Shown: in pieces, positions 48,970 to 61,000 of the stretch
Numbering within the stretch: the first letter of the stretch is position 1
Layout: every line of letters starts with the position of its first letter
Source: Oncomelania hupensis
Lineage: Eukaryota > Mollusca > Gastropoda > Littorinimorpha > Pomatiopsidae
Assembly: GCA_036898135.1 (NCBI GenBank)
Contig: CM072516.1
Coordinates: 17,100,336-17,164,335, forward strand
Direction of reading: 5' to 3'
DNA length: 64,000 nucleotides
The notes under the pieces: model-generated
Database searches by the model: none
What the model was told of the DNA's origin: nothing
The model's input: only the letters and a program-made list of their open reading frames with translations
Translations under genes and position numbers: made by a program

Positions 48970-49410
48970 GCTCTCTTGAACAATCTACAGTCATTTAGGA
49001 CAGAGAACCCTACAACCTCTCATTCTCAGATACTCAGTATGTTTTAAAAGTGTAGGAAAGCCATGCAATCTTTTTTGGGGGTATATAATACAAGAGACCC
49101 CCTCCCATTTAAATGCAATACTAGAACGAAGACATATCCACCCGACACGCATAGGTTATTTGACCTGCGAATAATAATTACCGAACACGATGAATAATCT
49201 TTCGGGCCCGCCCTTCCTCAGTGTCTGACCAAACTATTTTTGAATTAATATTATATACCAAGTGTAACTTATATGTGTAAATACTAAGCGCGGTTATAGC
49301 AAACATTGCTAAGTAATTGTTTGAGAGTCTCCCGTGGAATGCTTTCAGAAAACTGCTCGAAGGTTCAAATCCTAATAAGCCCACCTGAGTTTTCAAAAAT
49401 GTTAAGAGAA
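48970..49410. other. Spacer, nothing recognised
   Basis: No supported feature. Confidence 0.4.
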
Positions 49411-49422
49411 ACAGTTTTAAAT

Positions 49423-50003
49423 TACATTACATTACATAATTGTTGCTTTAGGTCCAGCGGACTCTTCCGAGCCAAATCAGGACCGGACAACCCCCAATCC
49501 GCATAAAAGATCTGCTGAAACAACCCTAGTGGGAAAACTGGATGCCCTCCACCAGCCAGTCACTTTACAATAAAGACATCCCACGCAGGGGATGGCTGAG
49601 GCTTCACCCCAACTTATCGAACCCCCGTTTACAAAAACAAAATAGAATACAAACATCATTATAAATTATCAACAAAACACATACATATAAAATGCCTACA
49701 TTGCTAAATAATAACATCATAGGAAGCCCTAGTGACCACCTGGCAGAAAGCGTCCAATATTCCCAAGCTGATGGCCCAACAGACCTCATACACAAACAAG
49801 GAGTCTTGTCCCGGAAGAGTTTTCAAGAAAAAAGGTAGGAGACTGGTCTAGCGAAGAAGACGATAGTATAGCATATTGATAGAACAGAGCAGGAATGAGA
49901 AAGAGCAAATGAGAAAGACAGCGACAGTGGGAATTTAAAGCACTAAATTTCCAGAAAGTGGGGATACTATTTATACTGAAACCCCCGGCACCCCAACGGG
50001 GGT
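49423..50003 (-). mobile_element. SINE-like element (copy 10), full-length short form
   Basis: ACAGTTTTAAAT flanks it at 49411-49422 and 50004-50015. On the minus strand it starts ACCCCCGTTGGGGTGCCGGG and ends GGACCTAAAGCAACAATTAT with an (ATGTA)n tail. 581 bp. Confidence 0.94.
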
Positions 50004-50270
50004 ACAGTTTTAAATAGTGAACTACTTTATATTCACATACGTGTGGCAACAAACCCCACCAGTATCTAATAGGTTATTGTTTACCTAGATCTTTATGGGC
50101 GGATGGCATTGTCCCCTATACACAATGTGCCCGGGGACGTTAATCTACCCACTGAACTGAACTGAACTTGCGGATGGCGGGGAGTACGGAAGGGGTGAGA
50201 AGTAGAGAAGAGTGAATCACCTGATTTTTCTCGGGCACAACAACTAATGATTAACGAGTAAGGAGAGGGC

Positions 50271-50271
<1 letters not shown>

Positions 50272-50338
<67 letters not shown>
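50272..50338. repeat. (GA)n microsatellite
   Basis: About 65 bp of GA repeat. GTTCAGTTCAGTGGGTAGAT-like sequence lies just before it, inverted, at 50147-50168. Confidence 0.95.
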
Positions 50339-50341
<3 letters not shown>

Positions 50342-51143
50342 GCGGGGAGGGGAAGAGGAGGGGGGAGGGGAGGAAAGAAGGATGAATCGAAGGGGAGATC
50401 ACAGGTAGATCTGTTGTCATATTTCAAATGTTTGATAATGCGTGACTCATAAAATCTATACTGTACGTATGATGCACACAAACGCCTACTGCAATATACA
50501 GATAAAAACCTGTTGCATGTGCTGGCCTGCTGGTGTCAGTACTGTGTAAACGGACGGAAACAAATAATAACTCAATTGCCCACCATCTGTTACATAGCAT
50601 TTATGGTTGCTTCACTAATATTACGATGAAAATATATGAATACCGATCGAGTGCCATTACTTAAAACAGATCACGTATATATACTTTGTATTGTAGTTTT
50701 GTAGAGCGGTTCTTGAAAGTTATATCACATCTTTCCATCTCACTACCTCTCCAATATGTGCTTGTGTTTTGTGTGTTTTGTGTGAATGCGCGTGATTGTG
50801 TCATATGTGTTCATGTTGGTTTATGTGCTTTCAATTTCGGGGGCGCCTGTGTGTAAGTGTGGGTGGGCACGCGTGCGTGCGTGTGTGTATTTTTGTACAC
50901 GCGCAGTTGTCAATTGAAATGATGCTCTGTTATAAATATAAACTAGAATAAGGAAATATACTGGTACAACTGTAAAAAAACGCAAAAATCAACCTTGTTC
51001 ATGAGTCAATATCTAGTGAATTAGGTTTCTTCGATCTCTGAAAATCCAAATGTACGTCCAAGAATCCACTATCTGGGTACGATAATGACCGTTTTCGTTT
51101 AGATAAATTAAAGTCCCACGTCACAATAGCGAATAGGGGACTG
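50339..51143. other. Spacer, nothing recognised
   Basis: TG-rich runs at about 50755-50900; no gene seen. Confidence 0.4.
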
Positions 51144-51569
51144 ATGGTGGATAATGACCGCGATACGCCTTCAGTTTTATACCCCCAAAGAGTTAACACT
51201 ATTAACTGCTTTATGGACTATTTGAGAGGTTATCCATTGTTGGGCCTGCGTCTTCTAGCAAATGAACAAACCGATTTTGTTCTCTTTTCCCCTGTAAATA
51301 TTGATATTGCCTTACTATTTACTATTGGAAACGTTTTACCCTCCCTATATGATCATCGCTTCAAGTGCGCTTTACAGTCAGATAACACCAATAGTAGTTT
51401 TGAAAAAGCAAAAAAAAGTTTCAACATTCTTCTCAGTATTTTCAGTACAGTCTATAACTTCAGTGAAATCGCCAATTCCTACAGCCAACAAATGGAAAAC
51501 AAACTACCTGCGTTGATCTGTATTATTATTATAAACACCCAAATTTTACTCACCTTTTATAGCAACTGA
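51144..51569 (+). CDS. Unidentified 141-aa open frame
   Basis: Starts MVDNDRDTPSVLYPQRVNTI and ends with a hydrophobic IICIIIINTQILLTFY segment. Composition is not repetitive, but I recognise no domain, no splice sites at sensible places and no neighbours that support it. It may be a decayed retroelement frame or chance. Confidence 0.15.
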   Translation: MVDNDRDTPSVLYPQRVNTINCFMDYLRGYPLLGLRLLANEQTDFVLFSPVNIDIALLFTIGNVLPSLYDHRFKCALQSDNTNSSFEKAKKSFNILLSIFSTVYNFSEIANSYSQQMENKLPALICIIIINTQILLTFYSN

Positions 51570-52562
51570 ACCAAGTGATGAGAAAAATGTGTAGTCACCA
51601 ACTCCAAGATGTAAACGTTTTTGAAACAATGCCAAATATTCAAGTTAGGCCTATGCCCGCGTCCAGCCTGCTGAGAACACTTCAAAACAAACGACTGAGA
51701 CAAGCCCAAGCGGTAATTATGTAGAATCTGGTTGGGTCAACTGATATTATAAGCCAGATCCTATTGGAGTGTGGGGCGTTGACTGTCTTTTTTTCCCTCG
51801 TAAATAACAAAAATCCTTATGGGGTAGGCCTGTGGGCCCTCCAATCTCACATATAATAGCGCGATGCGCTTCTATAATCTTTGTACAAGCACGAGATACC
51901 AACAATGCGGCGCACTGCTACATACTAGGAGTTTCTTCCTTATAATGCATTTGGAGTTGACTGAACAAGCAGGTTTTAGCTGTGTGCTATTTATAGCTGC
52001 GCGCTACAGGGAGAGAACTGGTTTTTAAATCACAATAACGCTTCACATTATTCTTAATTTTGTTGTGAATTAGGATGCTTTTAGCCTAACCTGTATACTT
52101 AGAATTTATGTGGTTCTAGCTCATTGCTAGTTGAGCCATTACTCACTAAATGTGATTTTTTTTTGGGGGGTGGGAGGGGGAGGGGCTACTTAAAACGGGG
52201 TGATTCAAAGGGTGTTTTCTCAAGTTTGAGGAAAAGAGTCTTATCAAAAGAAGAAGACTTTGCAAATAGATAGGCCCTATCCCTTCCTGGCCTGGTAGCC
52301 TATCCCCGCAAAAACATAGGTACTTGTAGTGTGATGCAATCTGGCCAGTGTTATACAGTCTTCTGCTTGTTGTTTCCTTGGCGCAGACTCAGTTGGCCTG
52401 TGATAATTGGAAAACCTATTGTGCTGGGATTTTGAATATATGTGTGGTTGTTATGTGTGTGTTATGTGCTTGAGTTTTTGTTTTTAGCTTTACAACATGA
52501 TGTTACTATCGATAAATTCACTATATTTTGTTTCTAATTTGTTGTCTTTTATCATTCATATC
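51570..52562. other. Spacer, nothing recognised
   Basis: No supported feature. Confidence 0.4.
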
Positions 52563-52885
52563 TTAAGTGAGCATTGTGACTGAGTGGTCTAAGGCAGGAC
52601 TAACTTGCCTTGTCCACAGGCCAGAAACCAATGGCACCTGCATGATAGGTATGGGATCGATCCAGCATCTGGGCCTTATGTTTCTCCGAATATTATTTAC
52701 TTTCGACTCAGGCAAAGTCTCGGGGGGTTTTCTCCAGGTACTCGGTCCGGTTTGCTCCCCCAGCAAAATTTCAAAAACACAACTAGTTTGGGTTTGGGTG
52801 CACAACAGGCTGCGACTACGCCTTCTCCAGGTGAGATGGCCCAGAATTTCCCAATAAAAAGGGACAATAAAGTGTTAAAAATCAG
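52563..52885 (+). mobile_element. tRNA-Ser/Leu-like SINE, copy B
   Basis: GACTGAGTGGTCTAAGGC (A box), ACTTGCCTTGTCCACAGGCC, GGGATCGATCC in the B-box position, TTTACTTTCGACTCAGGCAA, and a 3' end CCCAATAAAAAGGGACAATA. Colinear with 62867-63225. Confidence 0.88.
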
Positions 52886-53329
52886 CAACAACAAAAACAA
52901 CAAATTATAAGTATAACAATATGGGTCTGCCATTATTCAAGTATTACACACTACAATAGTTGAGATTGTAACAACACATTCAGACAGAAAGAAAGACCCA
53001 CTTTTAAAACTCCTTTTATTAATCTTTATTTTAAGAATTTATGAACATCAACCATATTTGCCAAAAATAATTTAAGTTTACAACATTCAAGTATGACAGG
53101 GAGATTTTTACTGTGGCATTACAAGTAGATACATCATCATGAAATAATAACTATCCACACGGGTGAATACTTTTGTACATATTTTCATTTAATAATTTTT
53201 GAATGCAGCTGAAAAAACGTTGCATACAAAATCAAAAGCAATTGGGAGAAACCTCTCACGATGGGCGAAATCACAACTGATACAATCAGTAAATAGGCCT
53301 GTGTATTGGTCTAGTTGCCCCCACCCCAA

Positions 53330-53505
53330 AGTAATAATATTCAAGTTCAAGAGCTGCTCAAGGCTCTGGTTGAAACAGGATCTAACTCAAGCTGCCCGTA
53401 GAGGACTCACCCGTCTAGGACATGAGCATCAGGATCTTTAAAGTCTGTGCGGTGGAATGCTTGCGTGCAGACTTCAGTTGATACTCTCATTCGAAGGAGT
53501 TGGGG
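53330..53505 (-). mobile_element. SINE body fragments (His-like family)
   Basis: TCAAGAGCTGCTCAAGGCTC and CACCCGTCTAGGACATGAGC, then ATACTCTCATTCGAAGGAGT match the 32190-32621 SINE with deletions. It is the target in which SINE-like copy 9 inserted. Confidence 0.75.
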
Positions 53506-53512
53506 CGCATTG

Positions 53513-54234
53513 ATTGATTGATTGATTGTTGCTTTAGGTCCAGCGGACTCTTCCGAGCCAAATCAGGACCGGACAACCCCCGATCCGCATAAAAGATCTG
53601 CTGAAACAACCCTAGTGGGAAAACTGAATGCCCTCCACCGGCCAGTCACTTTACAATAAAGACATCCCACGCAGGGGACGGCTGAGGCTTTACCCCAACT
53701 ACTCAAACCCCCGATTACAAAAACAAAATAGAATACAAACATCATTATAAATTATCAACAAAACACATACATATAAAATGCCTATATTGCTAAATAATAA
53801 CATCATAGGAAGCCCTAGTGACCACCCGGCAGAAAGCGTCCAATACTCCCAAGCTGATCCAACAGACCTCATACACAAACAAGGAGTCTTGTCCAGGAAG
53901 AGTTTTCAAGAAAAAAGGTAGGTCATTGATCTAGCGAAGAAGAAGATAGTATAGCAGAGTGATAGGACAGAGCAGGAATGGGAAAGAGCAAATGAGGAAG
54001 ACAGCGACAGTGGGAATTTAAAGCACTAAATTTCCAGAAAGTGGGGATACTATTTATACTGAAACCCCCGGCACTCCAACGGGGAGGTGGGGAGGGGTGG
54101 GGGGGGGGTACTGTTGCCGCAGTGAATCGGTCATGCCTATAAAGGAAAGACAGGTTTTCAACTGGGGCTTTCACTTTTCCCTTTATAGGTTAGAACAATC
54201 TACAGTGGCAAGATTGCTCATGACCCCAAGGGGT
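53513..54234 (-). mobile_element. SINE-like element (copy 9), full-length long form
   Basis: TTGGGGCGCATTG flanks it at 53500-53512 and 54235-54247. On the minus strand it starts ACCCCTTGGGGTCATGAGCA, contains the extra 5' module followed by a G/C-rich spacer and the short-form start CCCCGTTGGAGTGCC, and ends in (CAAT)n. 722 bp. Confidence 0.93.
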
Positions 54235-54584
54235 TTGGGGCGCATTGTCTCGGTTCTTACCATCACAACACTATTCAGGTACACACTATACACCAAGAAT
54301 GGAAGAATCAGAAATGTAAAGTGTAATGAACAAAAATGTCTACAGGCGACAGAAATTGTATAAAAATGCTTACGCACAGCTCAGAGTACTAGAGAATGTC
54401 TTCAACATATGCATATGTTAAACAAATTAAATATAACAAACCAACAACTGAAAGTTTTAACACAAGAACACATGCCACGAAAACCAGATCAATGCTAAAA
54501 TAAAGAAATAAACAACCAAATAAAACAATAAACAAACAAACAAAATCTCAATCAAAACTGAACAAGGTCAAATAAAAACTTGGT

Positions 54585-54830
54585 AAAACACACACACACA
54601 CACACAACCATGTATAAACACCGTTGTGATGACTTTCATGAAATTCTACATACGTTACTTTGACATTTTTACAAATTTGTCCATTTTTTGAAGCTATCCC
54701 TAACCCTAACCCAAACTCTAACCCTAACCATAACCTCAACCCTTAACCTAACTCTAACACACCCCTAACCCTAATGTAACACTGTTTTGAAGTCAAAATA
54801 ACGAGGTCCATCAAAAAAAAGTACGTAGAG
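54585..54830 (-). mobile_element. MITE-like element with telomere-like tract, copy 2
   Basis: Reverse-orientation copy of the element at 22418-22735: (CA)n, AAACACCGTTGTGATGACTT, then the CCCTAACCCTAACCC-type tract (about 54700-54775), then TTGAAGTCAAAATAACGAGG. The order and the unique flanks match. Confidence 0.75.
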
Positions 54831-55042
54831 GTTCAAGTGTACGTCAGAATAATGATGTTTCTACCTAGCCACACACACTGCAATAAAATAAAATCTGAAA
54901 AACAATTGTTAAAATATCAATACATTTTAACAACCACATATTGCACTCTGGAATGTTCTTCAGTTTCGAGTTCTGCTTGCCTCAACCCACTAAGGCAAAA
55001 CAAACAATAACGCACAGTTGACGAGTCACCAAGTACCACAAT

Positions 55043-58000
55043 TCACAGCAAAATTTTGTATTTCTCTGCTCTGGGCACTTTGTTGATGACGAGGCGTCCA
55101 TCATAGCTAAGAGAGGCAAAGACCCAGGGATCTGCAGTGGACCAGTCAACAGCATAAACACTATCTTCATGTTCCTCGTAGGTAGCGATCACACGATCTG
55201 CTGGTGGCTCCTGGGGCCTAGAAACCAAGCATGCAACATTTTCACACTCACAACCCAAAACAAGCAACATTTAATGATTTTGTGCTCTATCTCAAATACA
55301 TTAGGTGCAAGAATTTTTCTTGAATTAACGCAAGCACACAAAAGCACTTCCCTTGCAGTGGAGGTGCTTCCAGTACCTTAATCAGCGGGTGGTGACTAAA
55401 TTTAATATAATTCAATTTAACAAACCTTTATTACCTCATCAAGGAATTTGGACAGGCATAGAAATCATCACTCAAATAAAGAAATAAAAGGTAAATGTTT
55501 AAGTTCATTGAAAAGCATATAACAGCATATATACAAAACAGACGCCTTTTTGTGCTCACACAAACACACACACAGACACACACACAGACACACACACACG
55601 CATACAAGTACTCACTGAATAAAAAGTAGAACTAGCTTTTATACTACAAATGCACAGGTTCCTCAATCATCAACGGTCAATCTAGTCGGTTATATACAAA
55701 CATTGCTCTAAAGGAAATAGTAAAAAGTAGAAATTCTGAACATAAAAATATATCACCAAGTGAAGCATCGCAAAAAGCATCACGATATGATAAAACGAAA
55801 GCAAAAAATATTCGTAACAAAGATTAAGAACAACCTATCTTGCGAACGAAAAGTTGAATCTTTGAAATAATATGGTATCAAACACCATGGCTTTTATGTT
55901 CTAAAGGACTTAGCCTTGGTGCTAAAAGTCAAACAACAACCAGAGCCATAGCATGGCTTGAACACAGATAGTGCAGCGGTATCTGAACATAAGCTGACTT
56001 AAAAGTAAACATTTTAATTGTACTGGTCTTTTAGCTGTACGTACGTTTCTTGCAAGCTGTCAGAGTCGCTCCCTTCATCCTGCTCTGCAATGTGGCCGAA
56101 GGGCTCGGACGAGAGAGACATGACACTGTTGAGGATAACTCGACTGTCACTACTTGACGTCAACACCAACTGGTCATGGAAATGGTTGTAACGCACACTC
56201 CAAACCCTGAAGAAAAAAAAGATACATGACACAACATACTAATGCTCACGATGATCCGTAGTAGTGGAGCGTTTGTTGTCTAAGCTTGAATAACCATTCC
56301 ATTGCTTTGCATTATTACTATAAAATCATCCTGTTACCATGACCATTCCTTTTTTTTAATCCCCAACACAAAATGTTTGCAGTTTAAAATCTAGCAGTGG
56401 GTGGTAAAATGGTGTTTCAATTCTTGTTAGAGTGAGTGGTGTGGTTTATATACTTGTTCACGTTATAGCAATATTAGTAGATCATTTTATTGGCTTTACA
56501 CACAGCAATGACAACACTGACAATCAATTTTAGCTTTCAATTATAATATACCCAAACTTATTGATAAGTATTTTTTTTTATCTTAGTTTTAAACATCAAT
56601 ACTTACCAGTGTGAATGATCAGAGAGAATTTTGAGGGGCTCTAAGCAATTACGTGTGTCCCAGAACTTGACTCGGCAATCGTCCCCGCAGCTGGCTAGGT
56701 AGTACTGGCGATTAGGGTTGAAGTCCAAGTCCCTCACAAGCTGTCCGTGTGCCCCTTCCATCTGAAATGTTTGCCTATAAGAAAAAAGAACAATTAAAAA
56801 AAAAAGAGTTTAAACAGGAAAGAATATGTGTGGTTCAATACTGGTATAAAACAAAATGCAAAGAGGGGGAGTATGTGGTGGAATTAAGGGGGGGGTGGGA
56901 GGTAAGGAGGGAAACAGTTGGTATGAGACCACTCTGCAACTATAAAGTAAAAGGAGAGGGTGGAATGGTTGGTAGGTGACAACTGTCACAATCAAGGAAG
57001 CAAAAAAAGCAAGAATTATGAATGCATAAAAAATATATCTTTACATATCTTCATCTCAAAATTTGAGTAGATTTGTTTGGAACTATATAGCTGATTGTAA
57101 ACAAGGTGAGTATCACAGATATATGTTAAAAAAGAATAAATAACACAGATTTTGTTACGGTATGGATCAAAAACCACAATCTTTAACACCTGGTCTCTAA
57201 AACCTGAGCACGTACGGTACATGTAGAGAGTACTGAAGGGGTAAATTTTTCTATTAAACAACAGCAAAAATAAACTATTTTGGACGAACTGTTTTGACCG
57301 AAGATCCCATCCCCTAATGGTAGCTTCATTTGCTGTGGCAATCTGCGAACTGTTGTGATGAGGGTTCCAACGACCGCATGTCAAACGAGGCTGCCCCTTG
57401 CTTTCCAGAGTGATCACGTCTGTTAACTGCACAGGCATACAGAAGTAATTGCTTAATAATTAATAAACTCAAGACTCAACCTACTCATGAGATGTACTCA
57501 AGTAAAAATTCTAGCAATGCAAAGTCAGAACAAGACCTGAAGACAAATTATCTACTGGGATATTCTCTTCTTTAATCTCAAACAATGGCCTTAATGTCCC
57601 AACGCATTATAAGTTTTTCATTATTACGTCATTTGTTTTAACTGATTACTCACAATATACTGTCACTGCCCCAGTTACTCTCAATAAAACTCCAATAAAG
57701 ACAGTCCAACAAGTCAAATTTTTGGGTGTTATTTTTTATCAAAGGTTATCCTTCCTTCCTCATCTGAAAGATTTTAAAACTAAATGTCAACAGGCCTGCA
57801 ATTTGCTCAAGGTTATCAGTGGTACAGACTGGGGAGCTGACAAGAAAACTTTATTGCTGTTATACCGTTCTTTAATTAGATCCTAGTTAGACTATGGTTG
57901 CATTGTTTATGGTTCTGCTAGAAAGTCTTATCTTAAAATGTTAGATCCAGATGCTCATCAGGCACTACGCATTGCTTTGGGTGCGTTTCGCACCTCCTCT

Positions 58001-61000
58001 TGTGAAAGCCTTTATACGTGGAAGCTAACCAACCTCCGCTGGAGCTGAGACGTAAAAAATTGTCATTGAATTACTATTTAAAATTAAAAACTGATCCCAT
58101 GAACCCCGCTTATGACTGTGTTCTCAACCCAGATTTTGTGCAGAAATTTGAAGCCAAACCTAAAGCAATTCCTCCGTTTGGCATCAGAATGCAGGCTCAT
58201 TTGAATAAAGTAGGCATCGATGTTGCTTCCATCAATGATGATGAGCTTCGGACTAAAGCTCCTCCATGGAAATTAAGTACCCCAAACATTAACTGGCAAT
58301 TGTCCGCTTTCCTCAAAAACAATACATCTGAAAACGTCTATAACGAACTTTATTTAGAACAGTGTGCTTTATACCCAGGATATAAAAAATTTTTTTACAG
58401 ACGGGTCAAAGAAAGGAGACTCAGTTGCTGCTGCGTCGGTCTCTGGGAGACACCTAGACCAGCCTTTGCAACAGCGTCTACCTGATTTTTGTTCTGTTTA
58501 TACAGCTGAGCTCAAGGCAACTCATCTAGCTCTGAAACAGGTTTATCAATCCAAAAGTACCTCAATTTTAATCATGTCTGATTCACTGTCAGCACTTCAG
58601 GCTCTTTCCACGAGAAAGGTATCACACCCTTTTCTGGCACAGATACATGACCTCCATAAACAACTTGTTTCTGAGGGTAAAAAGATATTTTTTATGTGGG
58701 TACCTGTTCACATGGGCATCCACGGCAATATTGCAGTGGACAAAGCGGCTAAAGAAGCTCTGCATCTTGATTTCCCTTCAGAGATTTTCCAGTTTGTTCC
58801 TTACTCTGACCTGCGTTGTATGACTTGATCTTATTGTAAACGGCTGTGGCAGACTGACTGGTATCATATGATATCAATAACAAATTATTTTAAATTCTTT
58901 CTGATTTGTCAGCTTCTTTGCCTAACTTTGCATCCACTTGCAAAGAAGAAACAGTTTTGTCTCGCCTTCATATTGGGCATACTTATGTCACCCAAAGTTT
59001 CCTTTTAAAAGGAGAAGAACCACCATGGTGGTTTGCATGTGATAAATCCTTTTCCATTCACCATTTCATGTCTGTATGTGCTGATCTGCTTGTGAAAGAG
59101 AAAGATATTTTGGTTCAATACCTTTCAATACCGTGATGATGTCTTTCCGGCTCCACTTGAAGAGAGTAAATACAGCAAAGTGCACTAGACTGAAGTTCGA
59201 CCTGGACAAACTGCAAGACCCGGAGGTGGCAGAACTATTTCAGGCCACAATTGGAGGGAAATTTGCACCACTGCTCATTTTGGGGGCTGGTGAAGTAGAT
59301 GTCAACACCATGACCACCACCTTCAACTCAGCTGTGACAGATGCCGCCACTGAGATCCTTGGCAAGCACCGACCAAAGAAGAAGCCGTGGATCACACCTG
59401 AACGTTTGGATCTGTGTGATAAACGAAGAGAGATGAAAAAGAAAAAGAACACCTCACAGGGAGCTGATGCTTACCGAAAAATCAACAGTGACATCCGAAA
59501 AGGCATGCGCACAGCACAGGAGAACTGGATAGAAGATCAATGCCAGGAAATAGAGAACAGTCTGAACAAGAACAACAGCAAGAAGGTCTACCAGACTGTG
59601 AAGTGGCTGACAAGTGTCAAACAGCCCAAAGTCTCCACGATCCAAAGCAAGTCTGGCATATGCCTTACAGAAGAACAAGAAGTCTTGGACAGATGGACAG
59701 AGTACTGCTCTGACCTTTACAACCATACACCAAATGGAGACCCATCAGTTCTAGCATGTCCCGAGAACAGAGAAGAAGAAGAAATCCTCCCAATTCTCCG
59801 GGAAGAAGTTGAGGCAGCAGTGCAATCGCTAAAGAAAGGGAAGTCAGCGGGAGTGGACAACATACCCGCGGAACTGATACAAGCAGGAGGAGAAGCGATG
59901 ATTGATGCCCTCACTATTATCTGTAACAAGATCTGGCAGAGTGGGGAGTGGCCTATACCATGGACCCAGTCGCTTGTCATCACTCTTCCCAAAAAAGGTA
60001 ACCTTCAGGAGTGTGAAAATTACCGCACCATCAGCCTCATCAGCCATCCCAGCAAGGTCCTCCTGAAAATAATACTCAACAGGTTGAAACCCCAAGATGA
60101 ACAAATCATAGCTGAAGAACAAGCAGGATTCAGGGCAGGGCGAAGTACCACTGAACAGATTTTCAACCTCAGAATAATCTGTGAGAAATACCTACAGCAC
60201 CAACAACATCTATATCATGTGTTCATAGACTTCAAGAAGGCGTTTGACCGAGTCTGGCATGCAGCTCTATGGGCAACAATGAAAGTGTACAACATCAGCC
60301 CTAAAATTATTGAAGTCATCAAAAGCCTGCATGACAAGGCTACCAGTGAAGTCCTCCACAACAGCGCCATCGGGAACTGGTTCAGAACAACAATCGGTGT
60401 GCGTCAAGGATGCCTACTCTCTCCAACACTCTTCAACATCTTCCTAGAGCGCATCATGTCAGATGCTCTTGCAGATCATGAAGGCACAGTCAGCATAGGG
60501 GGTAGAGCAATCTCCAATCTTCGTTTTGCGGATGACATTGATGGATTGGCTGGAGAGGAACAAGAACTTGAACAGCTTGTACAGAGGCTTGACACCACCT
60601 CCAGAGCTTATGGAATGGAAATAAGTGCAGAGAAGACCAAAATGATGACCAACAACACCAATTGCATCAACGCGGACATCAAAGTCCAAAGCCAATCCCT
60701 CAACACAGTGCATAGCTTAAAATATTTAGGAGCCATAGTGTCGGACAATGGGTCCCGACAGGAAGTCCTCTCCAGGATCGCACAAACAACTGCTGCCCTG
60801 ACAAGGTTGAAGCCCATTTGGAAAGACAGGACCATCAGTCTACATTCTAAAGTAACACTGCTGCGCTTCCTTGTCATCTCCATCTTCCTATATGCTTGCG
60901 AAGCATGGACCCTCACAGCAGATCTCCAACGAAGAATACAAAGCATGGAGATGAGGTGCTACAGAAGACTTCTGGGCATTTCCTATACCCAACACATCAC

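Noticed and set aside
51144..51569. A host gene exon
   Set aside because: No flanking splice sites in phase and no recognised domain; kept only as a low-confidence open frame.
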